From contig NZ_JAPQNS010000022.1 of NCBI RefSeq assembly GCF_028867935.1, positions 10,526 to 74,525 on the forward strand: DNA of 64,000 nt, read 5' to 3'. This document shows, one piece after another, positions 35,796 through 43,101 of this stretch; within the stretch, counting starts at the first letter, position 1, and every line of letters begins with the position of its first letter. Below the pieces are notes generated by a model. That model was not told where the DNA came from, searched no databases, and saw only the letters and a list, made by a program, of their open reading frames with translations. The DNA comes from Flavobacterium sp. SUN052. GTDB lineage: Bacteria > Bacteroidota > Bacteroidia > Flavobacteriales > Flavobacteriaceae. A program made the position numbers and the translations under genes.

Positions 35796-36839
35796 TTATT
35801 CGTCATATCCAAACCGCTTCAGGGCGCGCTCTTTGTTGCGCCAATCGGGTTCTACTTTGACAAATGTTTCGAGGAATACTTTTTTGTTGAAGAATCGTTC
35901 CAGCTCTTCGCGAGCCATAATGCCCGTTTTTTTAATCATTTTGCCCCCTTCTCCGAGCAGAATAGCCCGTTGAGTAGGTCGTTCTACCAGAATTTCTGAC
36001 GAAATAATAATCATGTCGTCGCGCTCTTTGAAACCCGTAACAATCACCTCCGAACTGTAAGGAACCTCCTTTTTGTAATTCAGAAAGATCTTTTCACGGA
36101 TGATCTCTGAAGCAAAGAACCGCTCTGGCTTGTCGGTTAGTTCATCTTTCGGAAAGAACGGCGGATGATGAGGCAGTCGCGTAATGATTCCGTCGAACAG
36201 TTTGTTGATGTTGAACGCGTTCAGGGCCGAGATGGGTATGATCTGGGCGGCCTGAAAGTGTTCCTGCCAATGCGCTATTTTGGCCTCGACTTCCTCGTGT
36301 GTGGCCAAGTCGATTTTGTTGATCAGCAGAATAACCGGAACGTCGGTCTTTTGTAATCGCTGAAGAACGTCGTCTTCGTCGTGTTGCTCGTAAATATCCG
36401 TTACGAACAAAATCACATCCGCATCTTCGAGCGAGCCCCGCACAAAACTCATCATCGACTCATGCAGCTTGTACATGGGTTTGATAATGCCCGGCGTATC
36501 TGAGTAAATCAGCTGAAACTCTTCGCCCTCATGCGTTCCGTTCAGGATACCCATGATGCGATGCCGCGTTGTTTGCGCCTTCGAGGTGATAATAGACAAT
36601 CGCTCCCCAACCAATTGATTCATCAAGGTTGATTTGCCCACATTAGGTTTGCCCACTATACTGACAAACCCCGCCCGACCGGGATACTGAGCCGCAGCAA
36701 TGGCGGCCAAATCGGGTGCCAGCTCATCGTCTGACAGGTCATTCTCTGTCGAATCGTTACCCGGAAGGTTAGTTTCGGGTAAATCGACACCGGGCGACGT
36801 ATCGTCCGGAAAATTATTTTCGTTTTTAGATGATCCCAT
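35796..36839 (-). CDS. era: GTPase Era with acidic N-terminal extension
   Basis: 347 residues; Era is normally about 300. The GTPase domain has G1 at residues 63-70 (GKPNVGKS), the effector-region QTTRHRIMGI, G3 DTPG and G4 NKID. The KH domain that binds the 3' end of 16S rRNA follows (RPTQRAILLGEGGKMIKK). The first ~52 residues are rich in Asp, Glu, Asn and Ser and likely disordered. ATG at 36839 is the only start that opens this frame; a true start near Q51 would lack an ATG. Era assists 30S assembly in the cytoplasm. Confidence 0.95.
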   Translation of the reverse strand: MGSSKNENNFPDDTSPGVDLPETNLPGNDSTENDLSDDELAPDLAAIAAAQYPGRAGFVSIVGKPNVGKSTLMNQLVGERLSIITSKAQTTRHRIMGILNGTHEGEEFQLIYSDTPGIIKPMYKLHESMMSFVRGSLEDADVILFVTDIYEQHDEDDVLQRLQKTDVPVILLINKIDLATHEEVEAKIAHWQEHFQAAQIIPISALNAFNINKLFDGIITRLPHHPPFFPKDELTDKPERFFASEIIREKIFLNYKKEVPYSSEVIVTGFKERDDMIIISSEILVERPTQRAILLGEGGKMIKKTGIMAREELERFFNKKVFLETFVKVEPDWRNKERALKRFGYDE

Positions 36840-36864
36840 ATGGCGTTGATAACCAGTGGCTACA

Positions 36865-36905
36865 GAAAAAAATGCCCCTCCGACAGAACATTTTTCGGAG
36901 GGGGC
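36865..36905 (-). terminator. Intrinsic-terminator-like hairpin upstream of era
   Basis: CCCCTCCGA pairs with TCGGAGGGG, and on the minus strand the stem is followed by ATTTTTTTC. It has the form of a terminator reading toward era. It could stop antisense transcription coming from the 37-39 kb region, or act in the era leader. Confidence 0.55.
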
Positions 36906-36928
36906 TGTTAATTATTTTACAAAGGTAG

Positions 36929-36959
36929 TTTGATTTTCCGGAAAACCCTACTACTTTTG
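36929..36959 (+). promoter_or_regulatory. Promoter of the initiator tRNA gene
   Basis: TTTG at 36929-36932, a 19-bp spacer and TACTTTTG at 36952-36959 match the Bacteroidota sigma consensus TTTG-N19-TAnnTTTG. The mature tRNA 5' end is 13 nt downstream. Confidence 0.75.
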
Positions 36960-36971
36960 CACTCCCAACAA

Positions 36972-37337
36972 CGCGGGATGGAGCAGTTGGTAGCTCGTTG
37001 GGCTCAGCAATGCCACATCAGTTGAAGATTCAGAAAACGCACTGTTTCTGAGTTGCGAGTCGAAAGATTCAGACGCTATGTGACGGGCAGCGTAGTCAGG
37101 AATGATTACGTGTATCTTGCCAAATTCGGGGAAGCTGGTTGTGCGGTAATCCCGAGCCAAGCCAAAGCGTAAGCTGCGGAAGGTGTAGAGACTGAATGGT
37201 AAGCACCCTAAGTTCGGGTAACTGAAACGGGTGAAGAGACAGTCCAGACTACAAATTACTGCAATCGGCAGTAAGCAACGAAAGTTGTAGTAGTAAGCAT
37301 AACCCAAAGGTCGCTGGTTCGAGTCCAGCTCCCGCTA
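36972..37337 (+). tRNA. Initiator tRNA-Met(CAU) interrupted by a group I intron
   Basis: Joining 36972-37004 to 37298-37337 gives a 73-nt tRNA with all parts intact: acceptor C1-A7 with T66-T72, D stem GAGC/GCTC, anticodon stem TTGGG/CCCAA, loop CTCATAA (anticodon CAT) and T stem GCTGG/CCAGC. Initiator features are the unpaired C1-T72, the A11-T24 pair and three consecutive G-C pairs at 29-31/39-41. The following bases are CTA, so CCA must be added after transcription. Insertion is between T33 and C34 (see intron); because CA occurs at both boundaries, the exact junction could be shifted by up to 2 nt. No other initiator tRNA occurs in this window. Confidence 0.93.
37005..37297 (+). ncRNA. 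Group I (IC3-like) self-splicing intron, 293 nt, no ORF
   Basis: The 5' exon ends in T and the intron ends in G, as group I chemistry requires. Core elements are recognisable: P-like CAAATTCGGGGAAGC at 37121, Q-like TAATCCCGAGCCAAGCC at 37147, R-like GGAAGGTGTAGAGACT at 37178 and S-like AAGAGACAGTCC at 37234. These pair as P4 (CGGG 37127/CCCG 37151), P7 (GACTG 37190/CAGTC 37240) and P8 (CACCC 37204/GGGTG 37229). P2 may be CAGAAAAC 37031/GTTTCTG 37044. P9 is TACTGC/GCAGTA (37257-37273), followed by a GAAA-capped hairpin at 37276. The motif wording closely follows cyanobacterial and plastid tRNA-Leu introns. A clean U-G-containing P1 was not found; only GGC/GCC pairs across the 5' junction. Confidence 0.9.
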
Positions 37338-37345
37338 CTAAGCGA

Positions 37346-37375
37346 AAGGTCACTGAGAAATCGGTGACCTTTTTT
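37346..37375 (+). terminator. Terminator after the initiator tRNA
   Basis: GGTCAC (37348-37353) pairs with GTGACC (37364-37369), followed by a run of six T. It ends the tRNA transcript before the endonuclease-like gene. Confidence 0.88.
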
Positions 37376-37409
37376 GTTTATTTGGGCTTTTAAACCCCAT
37401 CCCATCCCT

Positions 37410-37874
37410 GTGTTAACAAAACAGAAAGGTGATATTGCCGAACAGGCTGTTATACTAAAAGCACTCCAACTAGGTTTAGGTGTTTGTAAGCCAATTGGCG
37501 ACCGAATGCCTTATGATTTAGTTTTTGACGTTGACGGACGACTACTAAAAATCCAAGTCAAAAGTGCCTGGTTTGATGAGAACCGAAGTAATTACGTGAT
37601 CGACACGCGCCGAACAAAAACGAATCGACGGCAAATGCTCCGTTCAACGTATTCTTCAGATGATTTCGATTTTGCCGTTGCTTATATTGAAGCATTGGGA
37701 GTCTTTTATGTAATTCCTGTCGACTGTTTTATCAGTTATGGCTCCGAAATCCATTTGGTGGAAGCAGAAAAGCGGCAACGACTGCCAAAGTCATCCGCTT
37801 ATCGAGAAGCCTGGCATTTGGTTACAAATACTGTTATGTCGCCTGTTTCTCCAGTTGTTTTAGAGCAATTTTAG
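37410..37874 (+). CDS. PD-(D/E)xK homing-endonuclease-like protein (I-Ssp6803I family), free-standing
   Basis: 154 residues from GTG 37410 (MLTKQKGDIAEQAVILKALQ); the frame also opens from a TTG inside the terminator T run, which is unlikely. The layout matches the family of PD-(D/E)xK nucleases that includes the group I intron-encoded I-Ssp6803I (150 residues): KQKGDIAE with Glu11, PIGDRMPYDLVFDVDG with Asp36 and LLKIQVKSA with Gln49-x-Lys51. The Q-x-K form replaces the usual (D/E)-x-K, as in that family. I-Ssp6803I is encoded inside the initiator-tRNA intron of Synechocystis and cuts intronless initiator tRNA genes. Here the gene lies 72 bp after the 3' exon, behind a terminator. Specificity for the tRNA is inferred from position; other nucleases of this fold cannot be excluded. 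Confidence 0.8.
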   Translation: MLTKQKGDIAEQAVILKALQLGLGVCKPIGDRMPYDLVFDVDGRLLKIQVKSAWFDENRSNYVIDTRRTKTNRRQMLRSTYSSDDFDFAVAYIEALGVFYVIPVDCFISYGSEIHLVEAEKRQRLPKSSAYREAWHLVTNTVMSPVSPVVLEQF

Positions 37875-37957
37875 GCAAACTACTTATGTTGATCTGTCTA
37901 AAACTGACCATTGTTGGGAAAGCCTCATAGCGGTCAACAACAGTATTGAAACAGAAA

Positions 37958-39562
37958 TTAGTTATACTTCATGGACACCGAGTGGATCATACTGCCTTTG
38001 TTGGGCTGACCAGACACACTGATACCAATGCGGGGTGCCCGGTCCCAGCGGGGCAAAAATGACCCATCAACGGGCGTGTCTACTAAGCGCTGAAACACTC
38101 CAGCTTTCGTTAACACACCGAATTCATAAAACCGTCCGACGTAACTTCGGACCTGAAGGGTTACGTCTGACGGCTCATTATTCCGTAACTGCTTTTTGAT
38201 TACTTGACGTGCCCCATCTTTTACATGCCAGAGCTCAAGTGAGTCACCACGAATACCCAAGCCTAACGCATTGTTGGCATCCCCGTAAAGGCAGATGCTT
38301 TGCAATAGTTTGTCTTGCGGACTAACACCTACTGAAAAGGTATACGTGCCTTTTTTCAATACCAATCCCAAAAAACTGCCCACCTGATTGGCGGTTGTAG
38401 GCATGAGTTGTAACTGTCCTTTCGGCGTGGTAAAAACAGGGGTCGGCAAACTTACGTCCCATACCCAGGGTAGCTGCTCGGCTGTTCCCGCCAAATCAGT
38501 GGATACGCCTGTAATTGGTCTTTGCGGGGTTTTCACGGGTGATTCAGCCTGGGCTGGGGTCGATGCCCCGTACCGAAACGTTGGCCACTGCGTCTGCTCA
38601 TTCCACACCAGTTCGCTGAGCACACCCTGTCGGCCGGTAAACGTAAAGTCGGTACCATTGTAGGCATGGTGCAAATAAAAATAACGGTTGTCGGGCGTGG
38701 TAACGACCGTACCATGACCAGGGCATTTCCAGGCATCATCGCCGATCAGGACTGGATTACCCGCCAGCTTTTCCCAAGGACCCTGTAATCTCTCCGCTCG
38801 CGCCAGTCCGACCTGATAATTGCACTGGGGTCCACAACAGGTATTGCCCGAGTAAAGCATATAAAAATAGCGACCTCGTTTGAACAGGGCCTGGCCTTCT
38901 GCGCCACCAGCTTCCCAACCTGTCGACTCTGCTTTTATCAGTGTAAACGCCTTCCCCGTTACCTTCAACCCATCTGGGGCTAACTCCGCGCCCAAAATTT
39001 CGATAGCTTTCCCTTTATCGAGACCATAAGCTTTCCAGGTGATATATCGTTTTTGGTTATCCTCGATAATAAACGGGTCGATGGCTTCGGAGGTCCACTC
39101 CAGCAAAAGACCATGATCGGTGAATCCCTGCCGGAGATCTCGGGTGGTTGCAACGCCAATGAAAGAATGCTTGTCAGCTTTGCGACGAGCGGTGTAATAG
39201 AGGTAAAAAATACCATCTCGGTGGTAAAGCTCCGGTGCCCAAAAACTGCCCACGGTCCAGGCGGGAATTTTTGCAAAAACCGGTCCGATGTATGTCCAGT
39301 TGATTAGGTCCTTAGACGAATAAATTGGAAACGCAGGTCCCCACTCCGATGAGGTTCCCACAGCATAATAGGTGTCTCCTACCCGAATAACCGATGGGTC
39401 GGCGAAATCACCGGCAATAACTGGGTTGCGATATGTAGTGACAGTGGATGAAGGACGAATTGATTGGGCTGAGCAGGGCGCGAGTAGGATCAGGCTTATC
39501 AGAACCACCAAAACTCCGATAGACTTCCTTAAAATCTGTGGAGATGAAAAAGTAAAACTCAT
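37958..39562 (-). CDS. Glycoside hydrolase family 43 protein (arabinan/xylan-type), exported
   Basis: 534 residues. Signal region IGVLVVLISLILLAPCSAQS. A five-bladed propeller catalytic domain begins at YRNPVIAGDFADPSVIRVGD, whose Asp is the family base, and includes WAPELYHRDGIFYLYYTA (Asp modulator nearby) and GGAEGQALFKRGRYFYMLYS (acid Glu). A C-terminal beta-sandwich follows (LQLMPTTANQVGSFLGLVLK), similar to GH43 accessory domains. It probably removes arabinose or xylose from plant polysaccharides outside the inner membrane. It converges with the endonuclease-like gene. Confidence 0.88.
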   Translation of the reverse strand: MSFTFSSPQILRKSIGVLVVLISLILLAPCSAQSIRPSSTVTTYRNPVIAGDFADPSVIRVGDTYYAVGTSSEWGPAFPIYSSKDLINWTYIGPVFAKIPAWTVGSFWAPELYHRDGIFYLYYTARRKADKHSFIGVATTRDLRQGFTDHGLLLEWTSEAIDPFIIEDNQKRYITWKAYGLDKGKAIEILGAELAPDGLKVTGKAFTLIKAESTGWEAGGAEGQALFKRGRYFYMLYSGNTCCGPQCNYQVGLARAERLQGPWEKLAGNPVLIGDDAWKCPGHGTVVTTPDNRYFYLHHAYNGTDFTFTGRQGVLSELVWNEQTQWPTFRYGASTPAQAESPVKTPQRPITGVSTDLAGTAEQLPWVWDVSLPTPVFTTPKGQLQLMPTTANQVGSFLGLVLKKGTYTFSVGVSPQDKLLQSICLYGDANNALGLGIRGDSLELWHVKDGARQVIKKQLRNNEPSDVTLQVRSYVGRFYEFGVLTKAGVFQRLVDTPVDGSFLPRWDRAPRIGISVSGQPNKGSMIHSVSMKYN

Positions 39563-39841
39563 GTTTCAGCCTGCTATAATTTATCAGGAAACAACCTGTG
39601 AGAAGAAATAGGATTAGTTAACCAACGTATATAAAGCAAAGTAAGCTGGTTAATTGCTGAAAACCTTCACAACAAATAGGCTTGTTTTTGATGCCCGGTC
39701 ATTGCCTAAGTTTTTAGAAAATCGACACCATCTCCTTTTTTATCCGTATGCTAAACGTTGTATCTTGTCGTTTTAGATGACTTCCCTATTGTCCAATATT
39801 GGCCTGGAATGCTTTCAAGGCCCGCAAATGCTTGTTTTTAG

Positions 39842-42082
39842 ATGACTCCGACCCATGTCGATCTGAGTACCTGTGAGCAGGAACCCATACACATCCTTGG
39901 AACTATTCAGTCGCATGGGTACTTAGTAGCTCTCCTTCCCCAAACCTATATTATTCTCCACGCCAGCGAAAATGTGGCTGAGCTTGTGGGCCAACCGGTC
40001 GCCAATTTGCTTGGGCAACCCCTCGACAAGCTACTGACCGATACTGATTTGCCCCTGCCAACGCTGGTCGAATTGCTGAATGTTGGTCGACGTAATAACT
40101 CGTGGGAAACTATTAACCCGCAACTCCTCCGGCTCAACGGGCGTGACTGGAATCTAATTGTTCACGAACACAACGGACTGTTGCTGCTTGAGTGGGAACC
40201 GGTTGTGGAATCGAACCAATTGTCGCTCAACCAGCGACTAATTGCTGAAACCCTCAACGAGGTGCAGGCTAGCCGTCAGCTTCTTGATCTGTTGCAAAAT
40301 ACAGCCCGACGCATTAAAGCCATCACGGGATTCGACCGGGTTATGGTGTATCGTTTTGCAGACGACTGGCATGGTCAAGTCGTCGCTGAAGAAAAAGAAG
40401 ACCATCTGGAATCGTTTCTGGGATTACACTATCCGGCCTCCGATATTCCCAAGCAAGCACGGGAGCTCTACAAGAAAAACCGAATTCGATTAATCGCTGA
40501 TGTAGACAGTACGCCTTCTCCTATACTGTCTAGACCAGACTGGCCAACTGACCAGCCAGTAGACTTGACTTATTCAAGTTTACGATCCGTTTCGCCAGTC
40601 CACATTGAATACCTCAAAAACATGGGCGTTGGGGCATCTATGAGCATCTCTCTGCTCTATCGGGGTGAGCTTTGGGGACTCATATCGTGTCATCACCAGT
40701 CGCCCCGCTTCGTTGACTACAGTGCCAGGCAGGCAGCTACGTTTGTCAGCCAGTTGTTGTCAGCAGCTCTGGAGTTTCGCAAGGATGAAGACGATCAAGT
40801 TGGACTACGCCTTAGTCTCGAAAACGCAAAACGACTGCATAACCAGCTTACGGGTGACCAAGACATTGTGCAGGCTCTAACCCGGCACGCGGTAACGGTG
40901 CTGGACCTGGTAAAAGCAACGGGGGCCGTCCTGATTTTCAATAACCAGCAATACCGCCTTGGTCAGACCCCTGACGAAGCCGACATTAACGCTTTGACAG
41001 ATTGGCTCAAAATAACTGACGTGGATACATTTCTGGAAACCAACCAGTTGTCACAAATGTATCCTCCTGCTGCGTCCTATTGTAGGATAGGATCGGGCCT
41101 GCTGGCCATCACGATTTCTCGGGAGATGAACGAGTATCTACTTTGGTTTAAGCCCGAACGGATTCAGCAAGTAACCTGGGCTGGTAACCCCGACAAGCCT
41201 GTGACGCTCAGCGATAATGGCCAGTTTCGCATTAGCCCACGCCAGAGCTTTGCCGCCTGGACTGAAGAAGTACGCGGCACCTCTGATTCCTGGGCCGAGA
41301 CCGACCTGGCAGCAGCCGTCAAACTCAGGGAAGATATTTTACAGGTTGTATCCCGACAAGCCAACGAAATTCGGCTACTCAACCAACGGCTCCAGGCAGC
41401 CTATGAAGAACTGGATGCCTTTAGCTTTACCGTTTCGCATGACTTGCGTACTCCCTTGTCCTCCATTCGGTGCTATGCGGAGATATTGATTGAGGAGCAC
41501 GGCCAGGCACTAGACCCTGAAGCAACTGCCATTGTGCAGAAAATTATCGATTCGACCGAACGAATGCGGGCTCTGATTCGGCACATTCTCTATTATTCGC
41601 GCATGGGTCGAACGGCGATCAACATCCAGACCGTTGATATGGAAAAACTGCTGGGGGCGATTCGGGAAGAACTTGTTGTGAGTGAAAAAGACCGTCCACT
41701 AAGTCTATCCATTGGTTCTACTCCACCCCTTGAGGCCGATCCCGTTATGCTTCAGCAGTTGTTCACCAATCTGCTGTCGAATGCTGTCAAGTACACCCGT
41801 TTAACCCCCGAAGCCCGTATCGACGTGAGTGGCCGAAAAACGGAACAGGAAATTATTTACACTGTAACAGACAATGGAATTGGTTTCGATATGAAAGAAG
41901 CCGGGAAGATGTTCGAGCTGTTCAAGCGCCTGGAGAATGCGCGATCATTCAACGGGTCGGGTGTTGGACTGGCTATTGTTAAACGGATTATTAACCGGCA
42001 CGGCGGCAAGATCTGGTATCAAAGCGAACCGAACCGGGGGGCTACGTTTTCTGTTTCCTTTCCAATTGTTTCTGAAGACTAA
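39842..42082 (+). CDS. bphP: Bacteriophytochrome histidine kinase
   Basis: 746 residues. An N-terminal PAS domain begins with LSTCEQEPIHILGTIQSHG; Cys11 is at the position of the biliverdin-attaching cysteine. The GAF domain carries LHYPASDIPKQARELY (the PASDIP motif). The PHY domain covers about residues 320-490. The dimerisation/phospho-acceptor domain has SFTVSHDLRTPLSSIR (His533), and the HATPase domain has DNGIGFDMKEAG and GSGVGLAIVKRI. It senses red/far-red light and signals through the next gene, a response regulator 6 nt downstream. A heme oxygenase that makes biliverdin follows. Confidence 0.95.
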   Translation: MTPTHVDLSTCEQEPIHILGTIQSHGYLVALLPQTYIILHASENVAELVGQPVANLLGQPLDKLLTDTDLPLPTLVELLNVGRRNNSWETINPQLLRLNGRDWNLIVHEHNGLLLLEWEPVVESNQLSLNQRLIAETLNEVQASRQLLDLLQNTARRIKAITGFDRVMVYRFADDWHGQVVAEEKEDHLESFLGLHYPASDIPKQARELYKKNRIRLIADVDSTPSPILSRPDWPTDQPVDLTYSSLRSVSPVHIEYLKNMGVGASMSISLLYRGELWGLISCHHQSPRFVDYSARQAATFVSQLLSAALEFRKDEDDQVGLRLSLENAKRLHNQLTGDQDIVQALTRHAVTVLDLVKATGAVLIFNNQQYRLGQTPDEADINALTDWLKITDVDTFLETNQLSQMYPPAASYCRIGSGLLAITISREMNEYLLWFKPERIQQVTWAGNPDKPVTLSDNGQFRISPRQSFAAWTEEVRGTSDSWAETDLAAAVKLREDILQVVSRQANEIRLLNQRLQAAYEELDAFSFTVSHDLRTPLSSIRCYAEILIEEHGQALDPEATAIVQKIIDSTERMRALIRHILYYSRMGRTAINIQTVDMEKLLGAIREELVVSEKDRPLSLSIGSTPPLEADPVMLQQLFTNLLSNAVKYTRLTPEARIDVSGRKTEQEIIYTVTDNGIGFDMKEAGKMFELFKRLENARSFNGSGVGLAIVKRIINRHGGKIWYQSEPNRGATFSVSFPIVSED

Positions 42083-42088
42083 ACCAAA

Positions 42089-42517
42089 ATGGATATTTTA
42101 TATATCGAAGACAACTCAGACGATGCCGATATATTCAGTCGACTGATGAAAAAACTTGATCAGCCTGTTCGGTATACTATTATGCGGAGTGGTTCAGAAG
42201 CCATCGACTATTTGTCAGGGAATGATTCTGATTCAACTCCGCCGATCTCGCTGCCCAAGCTCATGCTGCTAGACCTGAATCTGGTAGGCATGAGCGGATT
42301 TGAAGTGTTGCAGTGGGCCCGTTCGCTGGAGCGCACCCGTTGTTTGCCCATCGTTGCTTTTAGTACCTCCGACAATCCGCGCGATATTGAACAGGCATAC
42401 GCAGCAGGTATCAATGCTTACATTGTGAAACCAGGTACTTATAAGGATACGGGTTCGTTGCTTCAGCGGCTTTGCCAATTCTGGCTAAACGATAACACGC
42501 GCATTGATCACGCATGA
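42089..42517 (+). CDS. Single-domain response regulator, phytochrome partner
   Basis: 142 residues with only a receiver domain: DILYIEDNSDDADIF (acidic pair), phospho-acceptor Asp62 in LMLLDLNLVGMSGFE, Thr/Ser switch in PIVAFSTSDNP and Lys in AYIVKPGTY. No output domain follows. This is the Rcp1-like type, commonly encoded next to bacteriophytochromes. It receives phosphate from BphP and must pass the signal by protein contact. It overlaps the heme oxygenase gene by 4 nt. Confidence 0.93.
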   Translation: MDILYIEDNSDDADIFSRLMKKLDQPVRYTIMRSGSEAIDYLSGNDSDSTPPISLPKLMLLDLNLVGMSGFEVLQWARSLERTRCLPIVAFSTSDNPRDIEQAYAAGINAYIVKPGTYKDTGSLLQRLCQFWLNDNTRIDHA

Positions 42518-43095
42518 CACCACTGCTTAACCAACTGCGCGAGACAACTCGCCCTTACCATGAGCAGACTGAGCAACTTCTCTATTCGGACGACTTGCGA
42601 GCCGGTATGCTCTCGGCGAATCAGTACACTCATCTATTACTGATTCATGGGGCGTTTCATCAGGCGCTGGAACAGGCCATTGACCAACACGCTGCCTTTT
42701 TCCGGGATTACGAGCCCGACCTACGTCGGAAAACTCTCTGGTTGCAGGCTGATCTCGCATCTATTCACCAGCCAATGCCTCCGCTGGTGGATCTGTTTGC
42801 AGACTGGTCGCCCGCAAGCCTGATCGGTGCGGCATACGTAGGAGAAGGGTCGATGTTGGGAGGAAAGACGGTTTTTCACTTGCTTCAGCAAAGCCCTTCC
42901 TTGCAGCCTTTACTGGAAAACGCCCGTTTTTACCGTGGATACGGCTCTGAAACGGGAGCGCGGTGGCGTGATTTTGGGCTTTTTGTAGCCAATAAACAAT
43001 CGTCAGTCGATCCCTCTGAAGTTATAGAAGGTGCTTGTAAGGCGTTTCAGCTCTATCAGTATCTGTTTGAAAAGACCCAACCGCTTGCTGTGTAA
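42514..43095 (+). CDS. bphO: Heme oxygenase (biliverdin-producing, BphO-like)
   Basis: 193 residues. The proximal heme ligand is His16 in TTRPYHEQTEQ, and the distal helix is GAAYVGEGSMLGGKTV, whose Gly-rich bend lies over the heme. It splits heme to biliverdin, CO and iron, supplying the chromophore of the bacteriophytochrome. ATG overlaps the response-regulator stop by 4 nt, so the three genes form a bphP-response regulator-bphO operon. Its sequence is closer to the bacterial heme oxygenases than to the heme-degrading Isd type. Confidence 0.9.
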   Translation: MTPLLNQLRETTRPYHEQTEQLLYSDDLRAGMLSANQYTHLLLIHGAFHQALEQAIDQHAAFFRDYEPDLRRKTLWLQADLASIHQPMPPLVDLFADWSPASLIGAAYVGEGSMLGGKTVFHLLQQSPSLQPLLENARFYRGYGSETGARWRDFGLFVANKQSSVDPSEVIEGACKAFQLYQYLFEKTQPLAV

Positions 43096-43101
43096 ATCTG
43101 A

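Noticed and set aside
37005..37297. Group II intron or retron
   Set aside because: No domain V, reverse transcriptase or GUGYG start; P, Q, R and S motifs of group I fit instead.
36951..37307. 118-residue ORF antisense to the split tRNA
   Set aside because: It lies opposite the initiator tRNA and intron, whose RNA structure explains the sequence; no recognisable protein motif.
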